Part shown: piece after piece, positions 9,886-22,578 of the stretch
Layout: each line of letters begins with the position of its first letter
Numbering within the stretch: the first letter of the stretch is position 1
NCBI GenBank assembly: GCA_002914805.1
Contig: JXTB01000040.1
Coordinates: 363,503 to 427,502 of the forward strand
Direction: 5' to 3'
DNA: 64,000 bases
Origin: Parasponia andersonii
Lineage: Eukaryota > Streptophyta > Magnoliopsida > Rosales > Cannabaceae
Position numbers and translations under genes: made by a program
The notes under the pieces: generated by a model
Database searches by the model: none
Told to the model about the DNA's origin: nothing
What the model saw: the letters and a program-made list of their open reading frames with translations, nothing else

Positions 9886-12379
9886 TAATATGGAAGGAAT
9901 ATAAAGGTAAAGAAAAAAAAAAATAGGAGCAATAAAATTAACAACTCTTTTGGTACGTAACGTAAGAAGGAAAGAAAGGAGAATTCAGTGAAACTACATT
10001 ATAGCTTTTAAGTATATTCTCTGTTTTGGTGCCTGAGCTTGAACTGGTTTGTTCTCCACTGAGATAGGGATAAAGGTTGATGTTTTAAAATCAGTAATAA
10101 TTAATTAACTGATTTTATGATTATTTAGTGAAAAACAAATTGCGTTCGGTAAAGTTATTTTCGCCTTTTGTTTTTATAATTTTTCATTAAATTTTGAAAA
10201 CAACAATTTTTTACTTCTAATTTTTTTTTTTTTTTTTTTTAACTTCTCGAAACCCAGACTCTCTTCTCCTCCTCTAAATCGGAAACTCCATTTCCATGGC
10301 CGCTGTCTCTCTTGATGCTCCATGTCCTCTCTTTTCAATCTCTATAGCCACTCCCTCTCTTTACCTGTAGCTATTCTCCCTCTACAGTTTCCATAGCGTT
10401 TTTCTGCTCATCTCTCTTGATCAGCAGGTAAATCTTCCTTCCTCTCTTATCTTTCTTGGTCTCTTGCAATTTCGCTCTAATGTTGGATCTCTGGTCTCTT
10501 TCCCTCTCTCTGGTTTAGGTTCTTGACAACCTGATCTGAATATTAGAGTTGGGTATTATAATAATCTGAATATTAGACTTAGGTTTCCTACTATTAAGCT
10601 GTGAAGAATGGATTTTAGTTCTATGTTTGTGTTGTTAGTTTTGAATATTAGAGTTGGGTATTATAATAATCTGAATATTAGACTTAGGTTTCCTACCATT
10701 AAGCTGTGAAGAATGGATTTTAGTTCTATGTTTGTGTTGTTAGTTTTGTTTGTTTCAAGCCTTATTTGGTGGGTACTTTTCATTTGGCCTTAATTGTGAG
10801 AGAATGTGCTTTTTATTTAAAAAGAAAAATTTGTATATTGATGTTTCAATGAAGCTAGTACATTGTTGGGTAATATTACTGCTAGTCACGAGGATTTTTC
10901 TTTGCCTGTATATGATTATGTGTATATAGGCATTGTATCCTTGTAATTCATATCTTTTGACCAAGAGTTACACCCTAGTAGAATGTTAGTTTAGTATATT
11001 AGATGAGAATTGAACTAAATCTTGGATGACCTTTTTTGTAGGTGAGATTTGAGAGCTATGTTGAGGTAGGACCTGAAATTTACAAGATAAAGCTTCTATA
11101 TATCAAATTATTTATCAAGTACTTCCATGTATTTCCAGGCTCATACGTCTAGTTTAATTAACAAGAAGTTCATTGGCTTTTAATTATGTCAGTGTGCATT
11201 TTCTTTGTTGCGAACTCATGAATTTCATCCTGGACATTATTGGAAGTTTGAACTTTTATGAATGAAATTTTGATTTGCTTCACAATTCTTGTAATGCACA
11301 TTACCAAACAATTCCTTACCCGTGGTTGGTATTTGAGAAAAAGTAAAGTTCTGTATTGTTTTCTTACATGTCCTTTATGTCCTGTATTGTCAAATTATTC
11401 GTCATATATAAACAGAGTAGTTGTCATTGATCATTAGAATCATCTTGCTGGGTATTTTTACTTATTTTCACTTTGTCATATTTTTCATAAATGTGTTTAG
11501 CATCCAATTTTCTAATCAATCTTTATCTTCCTGTGTTTATGGCTAACTACTGATAGGTGAAACATAATTGGACTTTTTGGCATTCTGTTTTAATTTTTAT
11601 CGAAAACCAGATAGAATGTACACACAGGGGCGTATGGAAAAGCTGGTGTGAATCTTCTAATTGTGTATTGTGAATGGCAGTGGAAATGTTTAAACTTGCA
11701 CTTATATTGGTACTAGGTACTAGTAGTATATCACGTGTTGTCTAAGTGATTTTGTAGAGCTACATATGAAATTCAAGCAAACAAATTAGTAGAAATGTTT
11801 GAACCATTTGAACTAATTGTCCGAGGCACTTTAGTTACCAGACTTGAATGACATCTTGAAGTTGGTGCCTTTGCCTGTAGGATTGAGAAATAAGTTACTG
11901 GTTTGGGCTTTCCTCATGTTCCTAAGCTGTTACTCATGGGAAAGATGATTGCGATGGGCATTTTTGGGTAAAATCCATGCAAGGAAGAAGCAACAAAAAC
12001 TTGTCGTAGCTAATTTAGAAAAGAAGAATCAAGTCTGATTTGAATGGAAATTTGAGGTGAAGCGTAATGAGTTTTACACAATTATGTATCATGGTGGTGA
12101 TGCAAACTGGCAGTAGAGCAGCGAAGACAGAGTAGTGAAAAGGCATTGGGTTTTGTTATATGACAGAGGTCTTTTTTAAACTACGATATTCCTTTGTGTG
12201 GGAGAAATTAGTACATTTCACATTAAAATTATTATGACCGGTGCTTTCTAAACATTTGTGATCTTTGAGGTGTTTATTCGACACATAAGGTTGTAACTGA
12301 ACTATTTTTGTCCTTAAAGAAGTTGAATGGCAAAATTTATAAGTGTTTAAATCCCTAGTTACAAAACTTAATTCTATAT
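9886..12379. other. Unassigned stretch with transcript-like features
   Basis: About 2.5 kb without a recognisable protein gene. At 10250-10430 the sequence looks like a transcript start: a pyrimidine-rich leader, an ATG (10296) with only 24 codons before TAG, then a good splice donor CAG|GTAAAT at 10427/10428. An acceptor-like TTTTTTGTAG occurs near 11041. The base composition resembles plant UTR and intron sequence more than transposon, so a non-coding RNA gene or a captured and decayed gene fragment is possible. No homology was recognised. Confidence 0.3.
10538..10747. repeat. 105-bp perfect-register tandem duplication
   Basis: 10538-10642 is repeated at 10643-10747 with about one difference (CTACTATT versus CTACCATT). 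Each unit starts GAATATTAGAGTTGGG and contains a second diverged GAATATTAGACTTAGG inside, hinting at an earlier, smaller duplication. The near identity means a recent event. Confidence 0.9.
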
Positions 12380-12660
12380 ATGTTTGTATTTATATGCTTT
12401 CTCAACTTTCTCTCATCTCTAATTCTCAATTTTTTCTTTCATCTCTCTGAGTTTCTCTCTGTCATCTCTTTTTACACTCTCTCTTGTCTCTCTATTTCTC
12501 AACTTTCTCCCACATCCCTCTCTTTCTCAACTTTCTCTATCTCCTTCTATTTCTCAACTCTCTCATTCTTCTCTTTCTACACTCTCTCTCTTCCCTCTCT
12601 TTTTACCCACTCCCATTCATTACTTTCTCTCTCATCTCTCTATTTATCCTAATATGTTTT
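12380..12660. repeat. Pyrimidine-rich low-complexity tract
   Basis: About 280 bases of CTCTCTTTCTCAACTTTCTC-type sequence with no purine-rich interruption, ending in a T run. Reading frames through it give only S/F/L-rich junk peptides, so it is not coding. It may be an old, diverged (CT)n or TTTCTCAAC-type satellite. Confidence 0.7.
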
Positions 12661-13158
12661 TTTTTTTTGTTAAAATAACAGAACAAAAATATTGCCAAAT
12701 GGCTCCTAAGTAATTTCCTAATCCATTGGAAGTTATAAAAGTTCTCTCTTTCTTCTCTCCAAATTGAGGTTAAAAAGTGGTGGATTCCACATTTTTTTTT
12801 CCTTCCACATTTTCTCCTAAGATCATCTTTTCTTTTCTATTAAATGCATTTCTCACTTTCTTTCCACTTCTTCACCTCTCTTTTTCCCCATCTACCAAAC
12901 GTAGCGAGCTATCTTAAGTGATGGTCAATGAAGTGCTCTCGCAAGGTTCTATCTATTTTGCTAAGTGAGAAAAGAACAAGTGCATTTGTCAATAAATTAT
13001 GCTCATTAAGCACTTCTGTAATTTGTTTTTTTTTTTTTAAAAAAAAACAGTTTCTTGTAGCATAAAATAACCGGATTTTTCCCCTGAATTTTTAATAGCA
13101 TTATACAAAAACATAACAAGGACCCGATAGGGTGTGGTGGATATGTCTGTTAATCACA
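12661..13158. other. Spacer 3' of the OCRE/G-patch gene
   Basis: No exon was seen. A pyrimidine-rich arm ends near CTACCAAACGTAGC (about 12892-12905), resembling the end of a MITE-like element. A T/A run lies at 13027-13048. The 3' UTR and polyadenylation region of the minus-strand OCRE/G-patch gene should fall in about 12950-13158. Confidence 0.4.
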
Positions 13159-16100
13159 TCAATGTTTTGGTCTTCCCCTAGGATATCCCAATCCAGCATT
13201 CCCAATATTCCCTTCTGCTTGAATTGGTTCAACTAAGCCTTTCATGGTCTTGCCCAATGCCTCCCCCTGCAAACATTACAAACAAGAAGGAAATGACAAT
13301 GGGCAAAATTTAAAAAAAAAAAAAAAAAAAAAAAGTACAGAGTGTGCGGGTAACGCGGGCGGCTTCAGACTAGCCACTGAGTTGAATAATGGACCAATTC
13401 TCCAACTACTCAACCTATCTTGTTCTCGTTGCATTCTCCAATCATCTATTATAAACCATTCTTACCCATCTTGTTCTTGTTGCATTCTCCAATCATCTAT
13501 TGTAAACCATTCTTTTGAGGGATGTTGGTGAGAATTTTTTTTATAGTAAGTTGATTTGGACGTAAAAATAAAAAGGGAATGGATCACTTTTATACCTTGT
13601 ATTTTGACACATTATTCAATTTATACTTTCAGTTTTGATTATTATCAACATCGACCTTTAGATTTAAAATCTGTTATAAATTTATACAATGATACTAATT
13701 TAGAACAATTAATTTACTAAGATGATTTAATAAACTTATTCTAGGATAAGTTTTTATACAATTTATTTTTAATTTTCTAACCAGCATCTTGGTAAATTAA
13801 CTGTTTTTAATTGGTGTCAGGATATGAATCTATAACAAATTTCAAATCTAAGTATCAATGTTGATAATAACCAAAATACAAGGTATAATTTGAACAAAAC
13901 ATCAAAATACAAAGTACAAAAATGATAATATCCCAAATGACAAACTGATTTCTTTAATTGTATCATAATAATAGGATTTACCTCCTTCCAACCCATGCTT
14001 TTTAGAATTTTCCTGGCATAACTACCGGCTCCAAATGACATGTTTAAAGCCTCAGCTGCAGCTTCCTCTGTAGAGCCTGAAACAGGTGAGGATGGCAAAT
14101 CATTATGGCCAACCATGAAATTCTTTTGTCCCGGTCCCACACCAAATTCACCATGTAAGGCTCTTCTCTCAGCAGCTCTGTCCCTGTACACATAGCTTCT
14201 ACTCTGGTAGTTTGCAAAAGAAATGTCACGAGAGAAATGGTAGAAATCTATCTCAAAAAAGAAAAGAAAAAAAGGTTACTAACGGAAGTCATCAAATTAG
14301 GAAGACATTACAGACAAGGAACAGAAATGACTGTTGTCATTAAATATGAAAACAATTTCAAACACAAACATATTCAACGTTCAGTATTAAATTTACCTTC
14401 TCAAGTGAAAGGAGCTGATCTGGCAATGGAGGCAAATCTTTGCCAACTAAGACTCCATCTGCAGTTTTTATTTCAGTTTTTCCCTTGGATTTAGAAAGGG
14501 GGAGAGATTGTTCTTGGAATGAAAATTCAGGAAATCCCCAGTCTTTGGTTGGGTTAGACGAATCATAAGCTGACAGGGAAGCTAAGAATTTTGCACCAGG
14601 ATTCTGCAACTTATAGACTTGCCCTAGTACAGGGGAAAAGAAAAATCAGCAACACAAATGTACAATCATTAAACAAATATTAAAATGCACAAGCAGATGC
14701 TGTTCAAAAACCTCTTGCCTTTACCTGTTTTTATCACCATACAGGTACTGACATTTTATAAGCATAGAAAGGAGATTTACACATTTTTCAAATGCAAGAT
14801 GAAAGGCAAACCTGTTGTTACTCGTACCAGATCAAGATGCACTTCACATATTGGAGCAGTTTTCAGAAGACCACCACCAGAAGGCACAGAGGGATGAAGC
14901 TTAGCAGACCTCTTCATTAGTTGCCCGACAAGTCTTGAAATCTCACCTTTTCCATCTTTTCTGGTCCCCTTAACCATAGACCAGTCCCACAAATCCACAA
15001 AGGGCACCTCTGAAATAGGCTCTTCTGAAGATTGAATGACTTGACCATATTGAGCTCTCCAATTCTCTTCATCCCGTGAAAAGCCTGTGCAAAATAGGAT
15101 GCTATGCGTAAATCCATTGTGCAGTTGATGAGCCACTATTTTCAGCAATCGCTAGAGCGTGCAAAACATTGTACAGATCGACCACTTATAAGTGCTAAAA
15201 ACCAGATGATATATAGCCAATTGCAGAACAAAGAAATACCTTCGTCTGATATGTTTGCACTTGATTGAGTCATGTCGTAATCATTGTCTGGAATCCACTC
15301 ACCTTCCTCTAACTCGTATGTATCATCATTCGCTGGAGCCCAACCAAACAAATCCATTTCAATTAGGTTTCGGCCAGCACAACACAGAACCAAAAATGAA
15401 CAGGAGAAACAGGACAAACCATCAGTTTGAAACTCAATGTTATCACCTTCTTCCATTTCCAAAGGAGTTTCCACATGATCATCACCAGTGTTAATTGCTT
15501 TGTTTGAATAGCCCGACAAGTAAAGATCAATAAGTGTATCTTCTAACCTGGAAAAAAAAAAAAACAAATAACAACAGTTTGGGAAGATAATTAGCAACAA
15601 GGATAACAAAATGTGAAAAAGAAACCAAATTTGATGCATACCATTCTGATGGAGGAGGGGGATTTTCAGGTGAGTGACTGCTTCCACAATCTGTGTTCCC
15701 TGCAAACGAAAGGATTTGCTAAATGTATCAAGTTTCCAAGGAAAACAACTGAAATTCTATATTAAAATAATATCAAAGTTTAACAGAATAAAACTATATA
15801 CAAAAATTGAATAGAATAGACCCTTAGAAGTGCTTGAATTGAAATTAGACCCCCGAAGTTTTATTTCAGTGCTTTAGATTCTTTTGGCTAGTATATTGTT
15901 CAAACAATACGTGAGCAATATCAGACATATATGAAACGCCATTTGAAACAGCCTCAAATACAATGTGAAACTATATCAGATACCTTTTCAATAACTTTTC
16001 AAGTAGAGAACATTTCATTTGAACAATATAACAACCCTTAAAAGAGTCCCTAAAAAAAAAAAGAAGTTTTGGGTCTAATTTCCAATCCCAATCCAAAAAG

Positions 16101-16692
16101 GGTCTAGTCCATCAAATTTCACAAAATATATGTAACCATATAAAAACTATATTGATGGTTTACAATGGGTCTTACCAGGATTTGAATCGTCCCCGTGTAA
16201 GAACGAGCTATTCTCATTGTCATCATTACATACATGTTTCATACAAGCTTCATCTTGGACCGAATTTTCATCAACAGCTATTTCGTTTTGACACATTTCA
16301 GATTTATCGTTCTGAAAGCAAGAAAATCAATAATAAAAATCTGAGTTTAAAAAAAAAAAAAAAAAGAAAATAAAAGGAATTGCTAATAATTGGTACCGTA
16401 TCAGAAGAATGAAGAAGGACGTAATTTCCATTCTCGAATTTGTAGTAGAGAGCATCTTTAGTGCTGTAGTACCAACCAGCGTTTGGGTCGTGGTAAAATC
16501 CACTACTGCAAGCACCTCCATTAAAAATCAAGAAATTAATACAAATGAATAAAAAAGAATATTCAAAATCTAGAGAGAGAAAGAGAAAGAGAAAGAGAAA
16601 GTAAACCTGGCATGGAAGTAAAGCTGAGAGTTTTCGTCCCAGACGAACAAGGAGTCGTTGTTTTGAGAATCGGAATCTGTGGAATCCGCCAT
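13159..16692 (-). CDS. OCRE and G-patch domain RNA-processing protein
   Basis: Nine exons on the minus strand: 16607-16692, 16397-16505, 16176-16311, 15642-15699, 15240-15547, 14812-15084, 14397-14623, 13982-14203 and 13159-13266. All junctions are GT-AG with compatible phases, giving 508 residues. Residues about 15-63 form an OCRE domain of aromatic repeats (GFYHDPNAGWYYSTKDALYY). An acidic segment with EEGEWIPDNDYD follows, then a conserved block with WRAQYGQV and TKDWGFPEF, then YRDRAAERR at about 405-413. A C-terminal G-patch (SMGWKEGEALGK ... GNAGLGY) spans roughly 454-500. This order matches animal AGGF1 and RBM5-type splicing factors, and plant D111/G-patch proteins. I see no clear FHA or RRM domain. 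The likely role is nuclear, binding RNA or spliceosome partners. Exon 5 encodes an odd Cys-rich hydrophobic patch (plus 15372-15420). Confidence 0.88.
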
Positions 16693-16760
16693 TTTTGCTT
16701 CCCTCGATCGCTAGCTCCCGCTGATCATCATCTTCTTTTTTAGGATTTATTATAAGGAAA

Positions 16761-16772
16761 AACGACGTCGTT
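16761..16772. promoter_or_regulatory. AACGACGTCGTT palindrome upstream of OCRE/G-patch gene
   Basis: A perfect 12-bp palindrome with a GACGTC (C-box) core lies 69-80 bp upstream of the minus-strand ATG, in the promoter or 5' UTR. GACGTC cores are known bZIP binding sites. Function here is inferred only. Confidence 0.4.
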
Positions 16773-17340
16773 AGAGAGTATAATAAGGGCCTTCTGAATT
16801 GGACTTCTATAAGCCATGAGGCCGGACTTGATCGTTGATACCAATTTTTTTTTTTGTTAAAATTAGGCGGCGTTTTCAGAAAATAATTGGAAATATACGG
16901 TGTTTTTTTCTAGATCATGTAACGGTATGTTTTAGAAAAATACTATTTAAATATATATTTTTTATTTAAGAAACGTGTCATTTATAAACCAACCTACCGT
17001 AAAAAAATGATTAAAGCGTATGTGTCATTTTTCTGACTCACATTTAGAAAATGATTAAAGTGACATTATTCAGCAAACTACCTACTGTAAAATTTATATT
17101 TCTAAAGTCAAAGCTCTTGAAATTGGACGTATTAATAAAAAAGACCATATGTGAGAGAGAGCACACAAAAAGGAGAATGTTGGACCCATTTTCCAGCGTA
17201 CCATGTCTGACTTTTGGAAATAGAAGACAAACTCTAGCCCAGTGTACGTGGTGGCGATACGAGCTGCAGCTGTTACGTAACAGCCACTACTTCCAGACCA
17301 CTGACACAAGTATATAAATATATATATATATATATATATG
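16773..17340. other. Promoter-side spacer of the OCRE/G-patch gene
   Basis: This segment holds the promoter region of the minus-strand gene and then a stretch without recognised genes. It ends in a (TA)n tract at about 17315-17339 that borders the next MITE-like element. Confidence 0.4.
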
Positions 17341-17580
17341 GGCACTGAGGAGTATTTCTTTTTTTTACTTATAGGTAGGTAGGTATCAATTTGGCCAATG
17401 AAAATTTAGTATGTATATTTTTTTATTGTAGAAAATAAGAAAGAGAAAGAGCATTAATGATGCACGTCTTTTCATGCACTTCATTATAACTATTGGATCA
17501 CTATTAAATGGTGATCTAACGGCTAAAAAAAAATACCTACCTATAGGTAAAGAAAAAAAATATCTATTGAATTGGCAACC
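17341..17580. mobile_element. MITE-like element with ~45-bp inverted arms
   Basis: The left arm (about 17350-17385) reads TTTTTACTTATAGGTAGGTA. The right arm (about 17522-17580) read in reverse gives CTTTACCTATAGGTAGGTAT. The core is about 130 bp without coding capacity. Both sides abut (TA)n, consistent with insertion at TA or in a microsatellite, so the exact target duplication is masked. Related ends occur at 1-113 and more distantly at about 49430-49495. Confidence 0.6.
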
Positions 17581-19018
17581 TATATATATATATATATATA
17601 TCACTTTTGGGATTTGTTCTTAAGACCACAGTCATGTGTTACCCCCAAATACTTCCTTGAAGCAAGCCTTGGTAAGTGTCTAACTCAGGTAGTCCTCCAC
17701 CTTACACAGTCGGATGGCCCCGAGTCTGAGTATTGTTATCACGCTCTGGTGCTAAGTTCATTTCGTGAGCCTGATGCTAATGTGGCACGTTTAGAATCAC
17801 CCTCGACCTCACCGCATTTTTTTCATTTAAGTTGACTACTAACCCGCAATATCAACGACATATGTAATTGGACATAATGACATGGTTAAACTGCTAATTC
17901 TCGCGTTTCTACTACTTAAATCACACCATGGGTACGTCGCGGTTGGCTGAGCAAGATTAGGCCCCGCATGGAGATAATTATTAATTAATTCCTTGGAGAA
18001 TGAATTTTTTTTTTTTCTTTTTCCCTATTGTTTGGTAAGAGGGAGAAGAAGATAAAATGGAATTAATGAATGATTTTATACTACAATTATCCTTACATTC
18101 TCAGTTGTAATTTTTATGATATAATGTCGAGAATATTTATGTAAATGTTAATTAAAGTTTAGTACATTTTGACCTAAGTTGACATTTTTCTCTAAAAAGC
18201 TCTCTAATTTGAAATGAATTAAAATGGACTAACTAGCTATTTGACCATTTTTTTTGGTCCCAAAATTCAGTGTATAACCATACTTAAAAATTTATAACTA
18301 AATATCTAACCCACTTAATGACAAAAATATAAATACAGCATATTCTAAAACTAAAAATTTAAAAACAATGAACATTTAGCTATAGGTTTTAAAACATGGG
18401 CATCTCCTTAAATCAATTAAAAAAATTAATCATTCATCTAGTTTTCTCAATTAAAATTAATCTAAACTAAGAATTTGAAGTTTGTTATCTAATCTCTTCC
18501 CTTCTAAGATTCTTCATACCAAACAACCATAATCCATTTCATGATCTTTTTATCATTCTCTACCTTTCTATCCTTCAACTAACCCCTCCTATTAAACGTG
18601 GGAACAATTTTAGAATATTTATAATAGAAAAGTAAAAGTTGTAGCAAAATGGAAAGCTCAATTAAATTTATATTTTAGCACGATCAAATTATTTTGTTGA
18701 GAAAAAAAAATATTTTCATGTCGAGTAATACTAATCACGTAGTCATAAAAACGTGAAGCTTATCGTAAATTTATGATGAGAAAAATTAGTAAATGACATT
18801 CTTATAATGTGTATTAATTATTATTATTATTATTATTATTTTCAACTAATCAAATAATGGGAGTTGTTAGTTTATAATAATGACTGAAAATATACATATA
18901 AATAGGTAAAAAAAATTCCTAAGTGTCCTATATATATATAAATATATATTTTTCTATGTTTCTTTCATTTCTTTTTCTTTGCCTAAAAAGGGGTTATCGC
19001 GACTAAAAATCTAAAGCT
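17581..19018. other. Gene-free stretch
   Basis: No exon was recognised. 18028-18600 has ends that both begin with TTGTTTGGTA when read inward, a hint of another decayed inverted-repeat element. An (ATT)n run lies at about 18820-18842. Confidence 0.35.
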
Positions 19019-19019
19019 G

Positions 19020-21500
19020 TGACTTTTAGTAATTTTAAGTGAAAATAGTGATAAACAATAGTTTCTAAAATTTCAGAAAAATTTAAATACTTGAAATTTA
19101 AGATTTAGTCATCAATAGTAAGTAAATTACAAGATTGGACAAATTTGATAATCATGTTATCTATCAATTTTAAAATTTCTAAGAAATTCTTCATTTTAAG
19201 TTTAGCGAAAATCCTAATTAACTAGTTTAAAAAATTGTGTTATTTCAAAAAGTTTAATGAAACATTTCAATTTAAAACACTAGGCCCAATGTTCAAATAG
19301 TTTACCTAAAATCACTTTATTTACCAAGTACTCGATTTAATAATAAAAATCATCCTCATACATCTACTCAGTAAATATATTACTATTGGCTAAATAAATT
19401 TTGACTTAAAAAATGGGAATTGATACAGAATATAAACCAACCAATGAAGAGGATTGGAACTGCAAGCATATACCAAGCATGCTTGTCAGGCTACCAGAAT
19501 AATTACCACAAAATAAATCGACACCTGAAAGGGGAGGAGGTATGAGGTGAACATGTGAATGCTTAGTAGAAATTTAATTACCATTTTTTTTGAATTGTTA
19601 CAATTTTTACCAAATCCGTATAGTTAATACCTCTTCCAAAATCTATTTATAAACTAGGTATAAAATAATTAATATCCAGAGTAACACATATTTAAAACCA
19701 AAATCAGAAATATACGTTTGTACATATCATAAATCAACCCATCCCATGAGCTCACACCCTCTCATCACAAACTAGAGTAACTCGTGCTACGTGTACTAAG
19801 TACTTTCTGCCTGATAATTATTCTAGAAAACTGTATGGACACCCATGTATCTAGCCTACCAAACTAGAGGGGCAACTGAATGCCTACACCTATCGAATGG
19901 GAATAATTAGAAAAAATCCTGTGTGGGTTTATAGGATCTCACTGAAGGCAGGTATACTAGTCTGCCTACTATAATACTGTGATACCTAAGATGTATCTCA
20001 TGTGTGATCCTATGGTATGTACAACATCTAACAAGATATCTATAATAACCATGCAAAACATAATCAAACAATACTTTAAAACTCCGCTTGATATTATTCT
20101 GGAATTTACTGTACCTTAGGTAAGAAATATGCTAAATCACTTAAGATCACGATTTTATAAATATGTATGGAAGTCACACAGTCTAATTCCAGTATAATCC
20201 AAGATTTTCCAACAATTCATTAAAATATTATTTAATTCATGATTTTTCGCAAAATAGTCATAAGATAAATTTTAAATTAAATTATGTATAAAACTAGGTA
20301 ATTGAACCCCTACCTCAACTGAGTGTCTAAATAGTGCTACAGAGCTATGGAAAAAGTTTGGCGTCATTTGGGTGTCGTTTGGAAAGTCGGGCGTCATTTT
20401 CGAATCTTTAATCGATAAGTTTGAAAACTTGATTTTCAATCGAAGCTTCGAATCGTGAAATGGATTTCACTATTGAATTCAGAGCACCATAAAATACTAA
20501 GTTAGTCATATAGTTTGACCGATTCGGGCTCGGACCAAACTCAGACTCACGACACGCAAAACGAGACTATTCACGAGCCTTGGAATTTGTGCCATTTCAA
20601 AATATAGCGATATTATATATCAAACTTCGTTTCTCGATCTCATTAAATATAAATTTGAAATCAAAAATCAATTTCAAGATTCCGAACGTTAAATAGGCTC
20701 TAAATCCAAGAATTACAAAAATATCTCTTTTCGGAATTAATTTGAAATATGTCCATTTTTTTAAGTATTTAGAAAAATATCATCTTTCTGTTTATTTAAA
20801 TAAATAACACTTTTTTGAAATATTTTAGAAAATATAATTATCACATAATTATTTAGAAAAATGACACTTTCAAAAATATTTGAAAAATATCAACTTTGTT
20901 GATTATTTGTAAAAGTATCATTTTCACATAAATATTTTAGAAATGACACTTTTCTAAGCTCAGCACAAGGCCCATTTTGAATAGTAACAGACTTCAATCC
21001 TAACTATTCAATTTTGTGAAAATATATCCCGAATTAGAAAAATACCACATTTTTCAATTTAAGATTTCTCTTTAATCAGATATTATTTTAACACAACATC
21101 ATATTTATTTATGATTCAATCTCTTTTTCCACCTGATATCATTTTATGGCCATAAGAACAATTTCACAAAAATAATTCTATTTATGCCACAGATTAATTT
21201 GTAAAACATCTAAATAAACTTAGAAATCAGCTTACCAGAACTAATTTACCAAAAAAGGTCGACGCTGGTCGTGGGAGGAGAAACTTCAGCTTGCTGTCTA
21301 TGGTGGTGGCTAGTTTTGCTAAGTTTATGAAGAAGAAGAGAAGGAGGAAGAAGGAAGAAGGAGAAAAGGAAAAGGAAAAGGAAAAGGAAAAGGAAAAGAC
21401 AAAAGATAAAGAAAGAGAGAGAATATGTGTGTGGGATATGAGAGGAAACTGAGGAGAAATTGTGTATTTAAAAAATCAAAAGTGGGTCTCATTACTTAAT
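19020..21500. repeat. ~2.5-kb interspersed repeat, copy 1 (LTR-like)
   Basis: Homologous in the same orientation to 31189-33650. Shared landmarks, in order, are TTTTAGTAATTTTAAGTGAA near the start, a block with ACACCTGAAAG and GAATGCT(T/C)AGTAGA, then a CTCAACTGA...AGTGCTAC block, then TTCGAATCGTGAAATGGAT, then ATTCGGGCTC, and a purine-rich end at about 21330-21430. No coding capacity was seen. Both copies start with TG at the homology edge (TGACTTTTAG / TGATTTTTAG). The size, lack of genes and pairing suggest long LTRs or a large non-autonomous repeat; the class is not settled. Confidence 0.7.
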
Positions 21501-21743
21501 TAAAATATTATATATTTATTTTAATTTTTTTTAAAAGAAAAAAACTAAAATATCTTGACAAATTTGAGATTTTAGTGGTCATTTGTATGCATTCATGGGT
21601 TTGGATGGAACAAGAAAGCAGCCACTGACACTCGGTGGCTCATGCTAGCCAGTGAAAGCTCATATACATTCTTACACGAGAATACACACAACATGTACAG
21701 TTATATATTAGGGCGAACTATAATATTAGTGTGGCGGTAGCAC

Positions 21744-21917
21744 NNNNNNNNNNNNNNNNNNNNNNNNNNNNNNNNNNNNNNNNNNNNNNNNNNNNNNNNN
21801 NNNNNNNNNNNNNNNNNNNNNNNNNNNNNNNNNNNNNNNNNNNNNNNNNNNNNNNNNNNNNNNNNNNNNNNNNNNNNNNNNNNNNNNNNNNNNNNNNNNN
21901 NNNNNNNNNNNNNNNNN
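21744..21917. other. Assembly gap (174 N)
   Basis: A run of unknown bases lies between the first ~2.5-kb repeat and the left LTR of the copia element. The left border of the copia element cannot be judged properly because of it. Confidence 1.
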
Positions 21918-22057
21918 GCATACTACTTAAATAGAATCCATTAATATCAGATTATAGCAAATAATATAATAACTCGTTTACTTCACCATATTCGTAATTA
22001 GATAAAATAAGAGATGAAATAAATGAAAAGAAAATAAATGAGAATGGAACCATTAAT

Positions 22058-22562
22058 ATTTGTATTATATTATTTAATTAAACCTAACATAAAGTATAAT
22101 CGTATGTTAGATTTATTTATATATATTACATATGTAATTTTAATAAATTAATATTATATTTATCAATATTAATTAAATTACTTAATAATATTAAATATAT
22201 TTAAATTTTTATTAGTCAATAAAGAGTTATAACTTTTTAAAACAATGTAACTCTTCATGAACAGATATATCTAATGTAAAATATATCATAAAGTATTTAA
22301 ATAGAATCTAGTCCTCTTTCTAACCATTATCAAAATTATAGGTAATCTATCATTAAACGTATTATTATTAAGCACACATGGTTAAGGGAGAGAAATTCAG
22401 AATTCTTCATAAAAATTATTTAGTAGTTTAAAGTTTAATTGCAATGGATCTAGGTATGTCTATTTGCCTATTTTCTTATTGTGAAAATCATGAATTCTAA
22501 GATCATTTGGGAGTATTGATTTTATGCATATTAGAATTTTGCATAGTTAAGAAAAACTTACA
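22058..22562 (+). repeat. Left copia LTR (partial)
   Basis: Matches 30048-30545 along its whole length, both ending AAGAAAAACTTACA. The right edge is fixed by the primer-binding site starting two bases later. The left edge is where similarity ends and is not a proven LTR boundary. Confidence 0.75.
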
Positions 22563-22564
22563 TA

Positions 22565-22578
22565 TGGTATCCGAGACC
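22565..22578 (+). promoter_or_regulatory. tRNA primer-binding site of the copia element
   Basis: TGGTATCCGAGACC lies two bases after the left LTR. It resembles TGGTATCAGAGCC, the usual primer-binding site complementary to the 3' end of initiator tRNA-Met in plant copia elements, with a few changes. Confidence 0.75.

Noticed and set aside
10296..10370. 24-codon frame starting MAAVSLDAPC
   Set aside because: Too short and ended by TAG before the strong donor. Treated as leader sequence of a possible transcript.
12380..12678. Open frames of 64-90 residues rich in Ser/Leu/Phe
   Set aside because: They are translations of a CT-rich low-complexity tract and have no complex sequence.
21718..21934. 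Open frames through the N run
   Set aside because: They exist only because unknown bases contain no stop codons.
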